64,000 bases of DNA, from positions 1 through 64,000 of IMG/VR virus record IMGVR_UViG_3300022756_000004. One strand, given 5' to 3'. The notes beneath the pieces are model-generated. The model was given only the letters and a program-made list of their open reading frames with translations, ran no database searches and was not told the DNA's origin. Shown here piece after piece: positions 7,207 through 15,451 of this stretch. Position numbers and translations under genes: made by a program. Each line of letters starts with the position of its first letter. Within the stretch, counting starts at the first letter, position 1. The stretch comes from a virus.

Positions 7207-7350
7207 ATGGGAAAGCCATCCAAGGGGACGAAGAAGGATCGGCGTCTCAAATCTAATAAGAGCACGAAGAAGAAGCGCAAGGGCAGCGGATCTGCGAAGA
7301 AGTTGAACAAGAAGAAGTCCCCGGCCTTCAACAAGATTCTGGTGTACTGA
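7207..7350 (+). CDS. Lys-rich 47-aa protein
   Basis: Start chosen at ATG 7207 because GGAAGGAG lies five bases upstream; an in-frame ATG at 7186 overlaps the previous stop but has no such site. About half of the first 40 residues are Lys, Arg or Ser (MGKPSKGTKKDRRLKSNKS), ending in FNKILVY. It ends in TGATG with the next gene. Probably a nucleic-acid or internal head protein; not recognised. Confidence 0.6.
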   Translation: MGKPSKGTKKDRRLKSNKSTKKKRKGSGSAKKLNKKKSPAFNKILVY

Positions 7351-7712
7351 TGATTGATCTTCCAGCGAATACCATTCATGGCCTGGTGGCTCTGGCGAAC
7401 AGCATTCAGGAAATCTGCGGATATGTGCTGGATGATGGCAGTTTCATTGTGATGCCGAATATCTCTGATGCCCCGATGGATTCGTACGAGGTGAATCCGG
7501 AGTCTCAGGGATGGATCCTCCCAATGGTTTGGGAGAGAGTTGTCGCGATGTTCCATACACATCCTCGAGGCATCTGCTGGCCTAGTGATGAAGACATGAG
7601 GAATTGGCCTCCGGCTGCTTCTGAGGGCGGTGCGAGATACTTCATCGTCACTGCCCGAGAGGTGAGAGAGTTCAGATTGGACGAGGATGGCAAGCCAAAG
7701 CCTGTCGGATAA
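7350..7712 (+). CDS. JAB/MPN (JAMM) domain metallopeptidase-like protein
   Basis: 120 aa. It has a full JAMM zinc-binding signature: Glu21 in QEICGYV, then H69-T-H71, seven residues, S79, two residues, D82 (FHTHPRG ... WPSDED). JAMM proteins are zinc isopeptidases or proteases; in siphophages the domain is best known in tail-tip protein K. Here it lies between basic head proteins and MuF, before the scaffold, where a prohead protease is often found. It overlaps MuF by 26 nt. Fold and metal site are well supported; a role in head maturation is inference. Confidence 0.8.
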   Translation: MIDLPANTIHGLVALANSIQEICGYVLDDGSFIVMPNISDAPMDSYEVNPESQGWILPMVWERVVAMFHTHPRGICWPSDEDMRNWPPAASEGGARYFIVTAREVREFRLDEDGKPKPVG

Positions 7713-8589
7713 GGAGAACTGGCTTGTCCGCTTCCTCAGGGTTCAGAAGGCATCTGACGCCCAAGTTGCCGCAGTGCTACAGGCTGCATTAGAGGACCTT
7801 GACAAGCACCTCAGCCGCATTGACGCTGCGCCGGGTGTAGGTGCCGCTGTGCGGCGTGCTCAACTGCTGGGCAACCGTGGGGCCATCACGATGGTGCTCT
7901 CATCGCTGTACAAGAAGCTCGGAGATGTAGTTCGAGAGGGCCAGGCGAATGCGGCACAGGCGGCCACGGAGGCCGAGTTTCATTCTGCATCTAAGATCTA
8001 TGATCGCATCATTGAAGATCCGGCTAAGCGGGAAGTCCTCAAGCGATCGTTGGAACAGACCTCTCGACGTAATATTCAAGTCACGGTAACGAGGATGACC
8101 GACTCTCAGCAGCCGCTGAGTAAGCGGTTATATAGGTCTGAAGCCCTATCTAAAGGCCAAGTTAGCCGAGTCGTAAATAGCCATCTCGCTAAGGGATCGT
8201 CTGCGGCAGACATGGCGAAGGATCTAAGGTCGTTCTTCAACCCCAAAGTGCCCGGTGGAGTGAGCTTTAGAGCTCAAACCTTGGCTCGAAGCGAAATAAA
8301 TAATGCGTTTCATGCGCAAGCTGCGGCTGATATGGCCGATCGACCTTGGGTGAATCAGTCCAGATGGCATCTTTCCGGCTCGCACAAAGTTCCCGACGAG
8401 TGCAATACCTACGCCTCGATCGGGTTATTTCCGGTAGATCGTATTCCCAAGAAGCCTCATCCGAATTGCTTGTGCTATATCACTCCCGATCTTCCGGATG
8501 TTCAGACAGTGATCAACGATTATCTGGCTGGGAAATACAATTCGTGGCTCGCCGAACACACAGATGATGGGCTCCGCCGGTCCGCATGA
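7687..8589 (+). CDS. MuF-like minor head protein
   Basis: 300 aa. The C-terminal third matches the phage Mu F pattern: ARSEINNAFHAQ, then W.LSGSHKVPDECNTYA, then PHPNCLCYI with conserved Asp, Cys and His residues. The N-terminal half is helical. MuF-family proteins sit inside or on the head near the portal and may be ejected with DNA. It follows the JAMM gene with a 26-nt overlap and precedes the scaffold gene, the usual position. Strong assignment for the family, weak for exact function. Confidence 0.85.
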   Translation: MASQSLSDKENWLVRFLRVQKASDAQVAAVLQAALEDLDKHLSRIDAAPGVGAAVRRAQLLGNRGAITMVLSSLYKKLGDVVREGQANAAQAATEAEFHSASKIYDRIIEDPAKREVLKRSLEQTSRRNIQVTVTRMTDSQQPLSKRLYRSEALSKGQVSRVVNSHLAKGSSAADMAKDLRSFFNPKVPGGVSFRAQTLARSEINNAFHAQAAADMADRPWVNQSRWHLSGSHKVPDECNTYASIGLFPVDRIPKKPHPNCLCYITPDLPDVQTVINDYLAGKYNSWLAEHTDDGLRRSA

Positions 8590-8597
8590 GGTAGTAT
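8590..8597 (+). promoter_or_regulatory. candidate promoter -10 (GGTAGTAT)
   Basis: TAGTAT with upstream GG overlaps the end of the MuF gene, 44 nt before the scaffold ATG. The transcribed leader would contain a GTCGG...CCGAC stem and then the GGAGG ribosome-binding site. This would allow separate, high expression of scaffold and capsid. Confidence 0.4.
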
Positions 8598-8641
8598 GTC
8601 GGCAGGCTTCAAGCATACCGACGAACCGGAGGTTCTCCGAA

Positions 8642-9391
8642 ATGAGCAAGAGCTCCCTTCCCCGACTGGATCTTTTTCTGCTGCCGTTCCGTGGCGGAAA
8701 CAACGATGGCTCTGCGGGAGATGATGGCAACGAATCGTCAAAGGGTGCCGTCGATAAGGTGGCGGACAAGGATGATGACGATGATGGCGACGAAGATCAC
8801 GATGATGATGATCTGTCTGGCATCGCAGATCCACGAGATCGCCAGATCGCGGCACTGAGCAGGGAAGCGGCACGGCATCGCCGCGAGAAGAACAAGAACA
8901 AGAAGGAAGCGGAGCGCATTCAGGGAGAGCTGGATGCCCTGAAGAACGGCAAGGGAACCGAGCAGGAGCAGTGGGAAGCTGAGAAGAGGTCGTTCGAGCA
9001 GAAGTACGAAGAGCTGCTCACGAACACTTCCAACACAGTCCTTCGAAACGCGGTGAGGGATCCCGACAATAAGTACTCGTGGTACGATGTACCGGTGGTA
9101 ATGAGCTTGGTCAATCGCGACGTAATCGAGATCGATCTCGAAGAAGGCGTCGTGGACGGCTTGGAGGCCGAACTGAAGCGCATTGCCAAAGAGAAGCCGT
9201 ATCTCGTGAAGAAGGCTCCTGCTGGTGGCGGGAACTCCAATAACGGGAACAACGGAAATGGATCGGTATCCGGCAGCGCCGGATCTGCGGGTAGCACAGG
9301 AAGCAATCCGTCCGGTCGGAATAGCTCCAACGACGCAAAAGCGGCCCAGAGGGCGACACTCGAAAGTAAGTATCCGGGGCTTAGTGTATAG
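8642..9391 (+). CDS. capsid scaffolding protein
   Basis: 249 aa from ATG 8642, chosen because GGAGG precedes it; an in-frame ATG at 8564 lies inside MuF without a site. Layout is typical of scaffolds: a very acidic Asp-rich N-terminal stretch (about residues 25-60), a long charged coiled coil (about 65-120), a small ordered part and a Gly/Ser/Asn-rich tail (about 190-235) ending in a basic/helical patch. Scaffolds drive prohead assembly and leave before packaging. It directly precedes decoration and capsid genes. The first 17 residues resemble the capsid N-terminus. Confidence 0.8.
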   Translation: MSKSSLPRLDLFLLPFRGGNNDGSAGDDGNESSKGAVDKVADKDDDDDGDEDHDDDDLSGIADPRDRQIAALSREAARHRREKNKNKKEAERIQGELDALKNGKGTEQEQWEAEKRSFEQKYEELLTNTSNTVLRNAVRDPDNKYSWYDVPVVMSLVNRDVIEIDLEEGVVDGLEAELKRIAKEKPYLVKKAPAGGGNSNNGNNGNGSVSGSAGSAGSTGSNPSGRNSSNDAKAAQRATLESKYPGLSV

Positions 9392-9418
9392 CTCTGGAAC
9401 AATCCAAGGAAGGTAATC

Positions 9419-9817
9419 GTGGCTCGTTACGATAAGTACGACCCGATGGTGGGCGGTTTCCGCGCGCCCCTTGCCGCTGACTGGCTGCTCGCTGATGTGA
9501 ATCGACCCCGTGGGGTCGGTCTCAATTCCAGTGGCCAGATCGTCAAGGGAGCTGGCAACACCGGCATCGTGGGCATTCTGATTCTCACTAAGATCCGCAA
9601 GGCTGGTGAGATCGTGGACACCATGGACGCGGGCGAGATTGTGGAATGGGATCCCGTTACTGCGGGTACGTTCGGCACGGCGGGAACTACTTATTACGCC
9701 GATGCGACTACGGGTGTCATCAATTCCACTTCGGCCACTGGCAAGTTCCAGGTTGGCCGGACGGCTGAAGGCACTCGTCTTGTCTGCCGCGTGAACCGGA
9801 CGGCGGTGCCCGCATGA
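9419..9817 (+). CDS. probable capsid decoration/stabilisation protein
   Basis: 132 aa from GTG 9419 with AAGGAAGG upstream. Composition is Gly/Thr/Ala-rich and all-beta in appearance (AGEIVDTMDAGEIVEW, YYADATTGVI). Small beta proteins of this kind between scaffold and major capsid protein are usually trimeric decoration proteins that cement the mature shell. It overlaps the capsid start by 4 nt (ATGA). A link with DUF2190-type proteins is likely but not shown. Confidence 0.65.
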   Translation: MARYDKYDPMVGGFRAPLAADWLLADVNRPRGVGLNSSGQIVKGAGNTGIVGILILTKIRKAGEIVDTMDAGEIVEWDPVTAGTFGTAGTTYYADATTGVINSTSATGKFQVGRTAEGTRLVCRVNRTAVPA

Positions 9818-10998
9818 TCAAGTCGAATCTCCTCGAACTGCTGCTCCTTCCGTTCAAGGGTGCGGACTTCAAGGGCGGTTACCACACCGAAGGTGACATC
9901 GTCACCGTCACTCTCGACGGTATTGATGTTAACTCGCTGTGGGATGAATTCCAGGCTACCCTCGACATCTACAACGCGAAGCGCGCTCAGCTCATCGGGC
10001 TGCTGACCTACCCGGTCACCAACCTCGTCGAGACTGTCCCGCAGGTTGGCGATGCGACCTTCGAAGAGGCGTCTGAGTTCGGCGTCCCGAAGTCGAGCCG
10101 CGTGACCGTCGATTACTTCCAGCTGGGTTACGACTTCAAGTGGTACGACGTCGCGAACCGCTTCACCTGGAAGTACCTGGCAGATGCGGACGCCCGTCAG
10201 ATCCAGGCGATCCACAACAAGATCCTCGAGGCTGACCAGAAGCTCGTCTTCCGGAAGGTCATGGAGGCGATCTTCGACAACCGGAACCGCTCCGCGGACA
10301 TCCGAACCCAGACGTACAACGTCTATCCGATCTACAACGCTGACGGAACCGTTCCGCCCACCTACAAGGGCGAGACCTTCGACGGCACCCACTCTCACTT
10401 CGTGGTGTCGGCTGGCGCGCAGATCGACTCGGGTGACCTCGAGGATGCGTACGAGCACATCGCCGAGCACGGCTTCTCCATCGAGAACGGCACCACTGTC
10501 GTTTCCATGGTGAACCGCGCGCAGGCGAAGGAGATCCGAAAGTTCAAGGCCGGGGCCGTCAACAACAACGGCGTCACCGCGAACTACGACTTCATCCCGG
10601 CGGCGGGTCAGCCCGCCATCATCATCCCGAATGCGGATGGTCTCCTGGGTGAGCGGCCTCCGAGCCAGTACAAGGGCTTCAAGGTGATTGGCTCCTACGC
10701 GGATGTCCTGATCATCGAGGAGTCGTACATCCCCGAGGGCTACATGCTGACCTTCGGTTCGGGTGGCGCGGGCAATCTGCAGAACCTCGTCGGCCTGCGC
10801 GAGCACGCCAACCAGGCGATGCGCGGCCTGCGACTGCTGCCGGGTAACCAGCAGAACTACCCCCTCGTGGAGTCGTTCTACAACCGTGGCTTCGGCACCG
10901 GCATCCGTCAGCGCGGTGGTGCGGTCGTGACGCAGTTCAAGGCGTCCGGTTCGTACGACATCCCGACCGTGTACGCGAACGGTGGAGGGCTGGTCTAG
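9814..10998 (+). CDS. major capsid protein
   Basis: 394 aa, beginning in the ATGA overlap. Size, position after scaffold and decoration genes, and strongly biased GC-rich synonymous codons (typical of the most highly expressed virion protein) support the HK97-fold major capsid protein. Long beta segments and a C-terminal region ending in TVYANGGGLV follow. The N-terminus MIKSNLLELLLLPFKGAD resembles that of the scaffold. The large minus-strand frame over this gene is a codon-bias shadow. Confidence 0.88.
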   Translation: MIKSNLLELLLLPFKGADFKGGYHTEGDIVTVTLDGIDVNSLWDEFQATLDIYNAKRAQLIGLLTYPVTNLVETVPQVGDATFEEASEFGVPKSSRVTVDYFQLGYDFKWYDVANRFTWKYLADADARQIQAIHNKILEADQKLVFRKVMEAIFDNRNRSADIRTQTYNVYPIYNADGTVPPTYKGETFDGTHSHFVVSAGAQIDSGDLEDAYEHIAEHGFSIENGTTVVSMVNRAQAKEIRKFKAGAVNNNGVTANYDFIPAAGQPAIIIPNADGLLGERPPSQYKGFKVIGSYADVLIIEESYIPEGYMLTFGSGGAGNLQNLVGLREHANQAMRGLRLLPGNQQNYPLVESFYNRGFGTGIRQRGGAVVTQFKASGSYDIPTVYANGGGLV

Positions 10999-11000
10999 TC

Positions 11001-11384
11001 ATGAGCCTGCATGGTAAGATCGATCTCTCCCGGCCTCTCACGGACGCCGAGAAGGAGTGGCTGGTCACCCGTCCGGGTGGCAAAGCCTCGGTCGCAGTGA
11101 ACGATCGGCAGTTCGGTCACATGTCGGACGAAGAGCGGTCTGCCTTGCAGGTCTCTCATCAGGAAGACGTGGACGACGAGGCCTCTCGTCTCCGGGCCTA
11201 TCTCCAGGAAGAAGACGAAGACGGGGAAGGTTTCGATCCCGAGGACGTCGGAAAGGTTGCGCCCCTCACGGTCACGGAGCTTCGCGCGTGGCTGAAGAAG
11301 AAGGGCGAGGACCAGACCGGATCCAAGGAAGAACTCCAGATCCGTATGCTGGAAAAGATGGAAGCTGACCGCGAGGCCAAGTAG
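11001..11384 (+). CDS. acidic protein with SAP-like C-terminus after the capsid gene
   Basis: 127 aa, ATG two bases after the capsid stop. The middle is highly acidic (EEDEDGEGFDPEDVG). The C-terminal 35 residues (PLTVTELRAWLKKKG...SKEELQIRML) look like a SAP-type helix-extended-helix, a fold that binds DNA. In related siphophages the gene after the capsid is often a head-tail connector or a small structural protein with such a C-terminal helix pair. Exact role unknown. A terminator follows. Confidence 0.65.
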   Translation: MSLHGKIDLSRPLTDAEKEWLVTRPGGKASVAVNDRQFGHMSDEERSALQVSHQEDVDDEASRLRAYLQEEDEDGEGFDPEDVGKVAPLTVTELRAWLKKKGEDQTGSKEELQIRMLEKMEADREAK

Positions 11385-11397
11385 CCATTCGTAGGGA

Positions 11398-11436
11398 GGG
11401 GGTAGCTGGGCCTGTGACTAGCTGCTCCCTTCTTTC
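11398..11436 (+). terminator. rho-independent-type terminator after the capsid operon
   Basis: GGGGGTAGCT (11398-11407) pairs over ten positions (two G-U) with AGCTGCTCCC (11420-11429) around a 12-nt loop, followed by TTCTTTC. It closes the capsid transcription unit just before the fibre/spike cassette. Confidence 0.65.
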
Positions 11437-11450
11437 GTAGGGGAGAAGGA

Positions 11451-12101
11451 ATGACTGTATACGCGGGAAGGTATGGACCGGAGGGTTTAGAGTATCCGGA
11501 CGGAACTCACGCCGTAAACCGTGCTGTCTCAGTGTATATTTCTGACGGAACTACATTGGCGATTCTATTTGGCAATAGGGATCGTTCCGTCAATTTGCCA
11601 AATCCATTGTACACAGATTCTATTGGAAACTTGGCCTTCTGGACTAATCCGGGAAACTACATTGGCGAGATTGATGGAAGCCATCAGTTCTCTATTCAGG
11701 TTCCTGAGGATCCTGACGAAGCCGTAACCGGTAGTACTTCAGCCGAACTAGTGATCGTTCAGCGCATGGTCGCCCAGGACACCTCGGGCCATCGCCTTAT
11801 GGTTCCGGATGACGACGGTCAGGCGATATACGCGGACTCTTCGGATCCCACTCACATTTCTCGTCCAGTATGGATGACGACCAATGCCTGGAGCAATGGT
11901 ATTCAGGCGGATCTATTGGCTCTCGGCCAAGTCGTAGAGCCTACTTGGGATTGGACTCCGAACCAGCCGATATGGATTGGCTCTGACGGATTTCTAACGC
12001 AAGACTATCCTGTCGGTGCCGCTTTCTTGCGTCGTGTGGCGGAAGCCGTCACTCCGATTACCATTTATTTCTCGCCACAGCAGTCGATAGCAATAATCTA
12101 A
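11451..12101 (+). CDS. virion surface/fibre protein
   Basis: 216 aa with GGGGAGAAGG before the ATG. All-beta appearance; the N-terminal half (TVYAGRYGPEGLEYPDGTHA, then NPLYTDSIGNLAFW) resembles the small N-terminal attachment domains found on phage fibre and head-appendage proteins. It starts the cassette that carries the beta-helix spike. Likely an adaptor linking spikes to the capsid or neck; which site is not shown by sequence. Confidence 0.55.
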   Translation: MTVYAGRYGPEGLEYPDGTHAVNRAVSVYISDGTTLAILFGNRDRSVNLPNPLYTDSIGNLAFWTNPGNYIGEIDGSHQFSIQVPEDPDEAVTGSTSAELVIVQRMVAQDTSGHRLMVPDDDGQAIYADSSDPTHISRPVWMTTNAWSNGIQADLLALGQVVEPTWDWTPNQPIWIGSDGFLTQDYPVGAAFLRRVAEAVTPITIYFSPQQSIAII

Positions 12102-12110
12102 GGAGCGAGC

Positions 12111-12617
12111 ATGGCTGGCGATAAGTACCTCTACAACAATGCGGGAACGACCACTGAAAAGGCAGCGATCCAGACCTCGGCTGGTGCCGGTGACGCGGGA
12201 AAAATTCCCGCCCTGGATGCCGCTGGCCTGTTGTCTACGACAATGATGCCGGTTGGCATCGGCGCTGATACGGCTGCGATCACTGCTTCGGAAGCTCTCA
12301 GTGCAGGTGATCTCGTCAATGTGTGGAACTCGACCGGAGCCAAGGTTCGCAAGGCTGACGCTTCTACCTCAGGAAAGGAAGCACACGGATTTGTTCTGGC
12401 TGCGGTATCTTCCAGCGCGACGGCAACCGTGTACTTCGAGGGTAATGACACCGGAGTAACGGGCCTAACTCCCGGACCTCAGTTCCTGTCTACGACCCCA
12501 GGAGCGGCTACTTTGACAGCTCCTTCCGGATCGGGCAATGTGGTGCAGCGAGTTGGATTCGCAACAGCAGCAACGGCGCTCAACTTCCAGTCTCAGCCTC
12601 CGATTGTATTGGCGTAG
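12111..12617 (+). CDS. Ala/Thr/Gly-rich fibre-like protein
   Basis: 168 aa, GGAGCGAG before the ATG. Rich in Ala, Thr, Ser and Gly with short beta repeats (SSSATATVYFEGNDTGVTG), no Cys, no charged core: a composition usual for fibrous or capsid-surface proteins. It sits 3 nt before the spike gene and may be a fibre shaft or head-fibre protein. Not recognised as a named family. Confidence 0.5.
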   Translation: MAGDKYLYNNAGTTTEKAAIQTSAGAGDAGKIPALDAAGLLSTTMMPVGIGADTAAITASEALSAGDLVNVWNSTGAKVRKADASTSGKEAHGFVLAAVSSSATATVYFEGNDTGVTGLTPGPQFLSTTPGAATLTAPSGSGNVVQRVGFATAATALNFQSQPPIVLA

Positions 12618-12620
12618 TCT

Positions 12621-14435
12621 ATGGCAGTCAGGACCGTTCGTCTAAATGGCGGTTCCATCTCGGCCACTGACATTGACGGCGTCGTTAATGTCAAGGACTA
12701 CGGGGCTGTAGGAGATGGAACTACAGACGACACAACAGCAGTCGGAGCGGCGTACACGGCTGCTTCGGGACGACCATTGTTCTTCCCAAACGGAACGTAT
12801 TTGGTCACAGCGCTTCCGGCGCTTACCGATAAGGATCGTCTTGTAGGATCTGGATATAGTTCCATCATCAAGTATGCTGGATCCGGGACGTTGCTCACTC
12901 TTACAAGTAAGCAAGACGTTTCATTTCGGTCTTTGGATATATGGATATCTGCTGCTGGCGGAAAAGCCTTTGATCTATCCGGATGCTTTCAGATCTCTTT
13001 TGACGATGTGCGAATTCGTGGTGCGCATGACGGCTCCACTGGATCTACATACTATGGGCAGAAGGGTTTGATCCTTCGGGATAATACGGGGAATACTAGG
13101 ATCCATAATTGTGTTTTTGAAAATCTTGGCGAGGGAATAGAAACTTCGTGCATCCAGAATGAGATGACGAATTCCAAGATTGTCAATTGCTACAACAGCA
13201 TTAAAGGTATTGGTGGAACGGCCAATGCTGGATTCATAGCCATTGGATGCGAGTTCATTGGAGACACCGATCCAGATACCGTTGCGGCGCATGTGAATAT
13301 CACAGGTACTGCGAACACATGGATATTCGATGGATGCTGGTTTGAAGGATCTACCACCGGATTGGTGGTGGGCGTATTCGGCTCTGGCGGTCCCAGTAGC
13401 TTCTTGATGTCGGGTTGCAAGGTTGCTGCACGAAGCGTCGGCATCCAATTCAATAATTGCCGCCAGCCCACTCTCATTGGTTGCGAGTTCAACGTGGACT
13501 CTGGCGGAACCATGACAGAGATCGTGTTCGGAGGAAGTCCAGCCGGAGATGAAGTTATCGAAGGCATGGCCATCAACTTGGTCACGACTCTTCGATCTGA
13601 CTTCGTCGATGCTGATTTTCCACAGTACTGGAATATCTTTCGGCGTGGCTCGATGCGCACTCCGAACTTCCATTCTACGGCTAATGCAATTGTGGATGGT
13701 ACCACCACCACTGGAGATCTAAAGGTGGTGAATGGATCACCGACGGCCGGTAAAGTATTGACCTCAACCGGCACTGATGGATCCATGTCATGGGCTACCC
13801 CCGACGCTACGCAGGCTGAGCTTGACGCGAAGCAGGGATTGGACGCCACCCTGACAGCTCTTGCCGCTGTTACAACGGCAGCGGACAAAGTTATCTATGC
13901 CACCGGAGTGGATACTTTCACGACTACTGACCTCACCAGTACGGCTAGAACTTTGCTGGATGATACTTCTACTTCGGCAATGCGAACTACTCTTGGGCTG
14001 GTCATTGGTACAAATGTGCAAGCTTGGGACGCAGATCTAGACACGCTTGCGGCGAAGGCTATTCCCACTGGTGCTCTGATCGGCACAACAGATGCTCAGA
14101 CGATGAGCGCTAAAAGAATTAATCCTAGAGTTACTACGGTTGCTGCTCCGACCGGAACTCCGTCTATTAACTCGGACAACTCTGACTTTGCTATATTCAC
14201 GGGCATGACCACGGCCGTTACGTCCATGACGACTAACCTCACCGGCACTCCGGTAGACGGTCAGAGGTTGTGGATATCCTTTACGGGAACTGCGGCCAGG
14301 ACAATCGCGTGGGGAGCAAGTTACGAAGCTTCTACAGTGGCTTTGCCTACGACCACTGTGACAACAGCTCGTCTAGACGTTGGTTTTGTGTGGAATGCGG
14401 CAACGTCCAAATGGCGCTGCGTCGCGGTGGCCTAG
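12621..14435 (+). CDS. tailspike-like protein with pectate-lyase-type beta helix
   Basis: 604 aa. Residues about 20-60 read NVKDYGAVGDGTTDDTTAV then RPLFFPNGTYLV, the standard opening of Pectate_lyase_3 right-handed beta helices, followed by about 300 residues of parallel-beta coils. The C-terminal 230 residues are Thr/Ala-rich with TLTALAAVTTAADKVIYATG and TLAAKAIPTG type repeats found in many phage fibres, ending in a compact beta domain. Such spikes bind or cleave host surface polysaccharide. Active-site residues cannot be assigned by eye. Location between capsid and connector genes is unusual. Confidence 0.8.
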   Translation: MAVRTVRLNGGSISATDIDGVVNVKDYGAVGDGTTDDTTAVGAAYTAASGRPLFFPNGTYLVTALPALTDKDRLVGSGYSSIIKYAGSGTLLTLTSKQDVSFRSLDIWISAAGGKAFDLSGCFQISFDDVRIRGAHDGSTGSTYYGQKGLILRDNTGNTRIHNCVFENLGEGIETSCIQNEMTNSKIVNCYNSIKGIGGTANAGFIAIGCEFIGDTDPDTVAAHVNITGTANTWIFDGCWFEGSTTGLVVGVFGSGGPSSFLMSGCKVAARSVGIQFNNCRQPTLIGCEFNVDSGGTMTEIVFGGSPAGDEVIEGMAINLVTTLRSDFVDADFPQYWNIFRRGSMRTPNFHSTANAIVDGTTTTGDLKVVNGSPTAGKVLTSTGTDGSMSWATPDATQAELDAKQGLDATLTALAAVTTAADKVIYATGVDTFTTTDLTSTARTLLDDTSTSAMRTTLGLVIGTNVQAWDADLDTLAAKAIPTGALIGTTDAQTMSAKRINPRVTTVAAPTGTPSINSDNSDFAIFTGMTTAVTSMTTNLTGTPVDGQRLWISFTGTAARTIAWGASYEASTVALPTTTVTTARLDVGFVWNAATSKWRCVAVA

Positions 14436-14436
14436 C

Positions 14437-15102
14437 ATGACCGCCGTTATTGTGGGATCTGCGCAAATTGCAGGAAACGGTACGTCTCTGACGTGCAACA
14501 AACCGACGGATACGGCTGATGGCGATCTTATGATCGCATTTCAGTTTGATGATTATGGAACTTATGCTGCGATGACGGCTCCGGCTGGATGGGCGGCGAT
14601 CACTGGGCTGGATCGAGGATCCAATCTTCTGCATTTTAAGTCGTGGAGTAAGGTCGCCGCCAGTGAAGGGGCTAGCTATATATTCCAACAAGGATCTGGG
14701 AATCCAGATGGAGTTTTGCTGATTGTAACCATTCGTGGTGCGATCAATACTTCTGGTACTTGGATCTGGTCGACTCCGGTGTGGACGGCCACCGGAACTC
14801 CGAGAGTCACACCTACTGTCGCTGGAATACTTCCCGGCGGGATATTGCTGTGCAGTGCATCCGCAGACATGAACAATGTCACCGCTGCCTGGACTGCCCC
14901 CTCTGACATGGTGAGTCTCGGGGCTCCGCAATCCACTACATATGGAACCATGTGCGTCGCAGGAATGGCCTCAGCTGCCAATCCATCTGGAACTAAATCT
15001 TTCGCAGTAACAGGAGCTCAGTTCGGCACCAGTGGCGGAATTGAGTGGGCTATTGGACTTCAACCTTTAGTTTCTGCCGGACAATTCATGGGCCTATTTT
15101 AA
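14437..15102 (+). CDS. surface/fibre-associated beta protein
   Basis: 221 aa, ATG one base after the spike stop. Rich in Gly, Ser, Thr, Ala and Trp (GWAAITGLDRGSNLLHFKSW), all-beta, resembling receptor-binding or lectin-like accessory proteins of phage fibres. No catalytic motif. It ends the surface cassette; a promoter-like site follows. Function beyond virion surface location is inference. Confidence 0.55.
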   Translation: MTAVIVGSAQIAGNGTSLTCNKPTDTADGDLMIAFQFDDYGTYAAMTAPAGWAAITGLDRGSNLLHFKSWSKVAASEGASYIFQQGSGNPDGVLLIVTIRGAINTSGTWIWSTPVWTATGTPRVTPTVAGILPGGILLCSASADMNNVTAAWTAPSDMVSLGAPQSTTYGTMCVAGMASAANPSGTKSFAVTGAQFGTSGGIEWAIGLQPLVSAGQFMGLF

Positions 15103-15112
15103 TCAGCCGTAA

Positions 15113-15126
15113 GGTAGGATGTCATC
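15113..15126 (+). promoter_or_regulatory. candidate leaderless promoter (GGTAGGAT)
   Basis: TAGGAT (15115-15120) lies exactly six bases before ATG 15127, with no ribosome-binding site between. Same arrangement as before terL. Confidence 0.4.
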
Positions 15127-15450
15127 ATGGCAACAACTCTGGAGGACGTGAAGAATAACCTTCCGCCAGACGCGGTCGGTGAAGGATGGGACGACGTCAA
15201 GATTACGGGCTTGGTGGAGACAGGTGATTCTCTGGCTCGGATCATGATGACGTATTGGAGTGGTCGGGCGGCGGCCTACTCGAAGTTCGTGACCGTTTCT
15301 GAATCAGGGTCTACGAGGTCCCTTTCAGATGTTCACAAGCAGGCTCTCGACATGCTCAAGTATTGGACTGATCGAGCCAATCGTGAAGAGGGAATCGTAG
15401 ACGATCCCAGATTGCGCTCCATTCGTTTCGGTCGAATGAAGCGGGTATGA
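15127..15450 (+). CDS. head-tail connector (adaptor) protein, probable
   Basis: 107 aa, largely helical and charged (LEDVKNNLPPDAV, then LSDVHKQALDMLKYWTDRA). First gene of the neck set; adaptor proteins that bind the portal have this size, helical content and position. No diagnostic residue is visible. No ribosome-binding site; translation may be leaderless from the site at 15115. Confidence 0.6.
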   Translation: MATTLEDVKNNLPPDAVGEGWDDVKITGLVETGDSLARIMMTYWSGRAAAYSKFVTVSESGSTRSLSDVHKQALDMLKYWTDRANREEGIVDDPRLRSIRFGRMKRV

Positions 15451-15451
15451 G

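Noticed and set aside
9694-10806. 370-aa open frame on the minus strand over the capsid gene
   Set aside because: It mirrors the strongly biased codons of the capsid gene on the other strand, has no ribosome-binding site and would be the only minus-strand gene.
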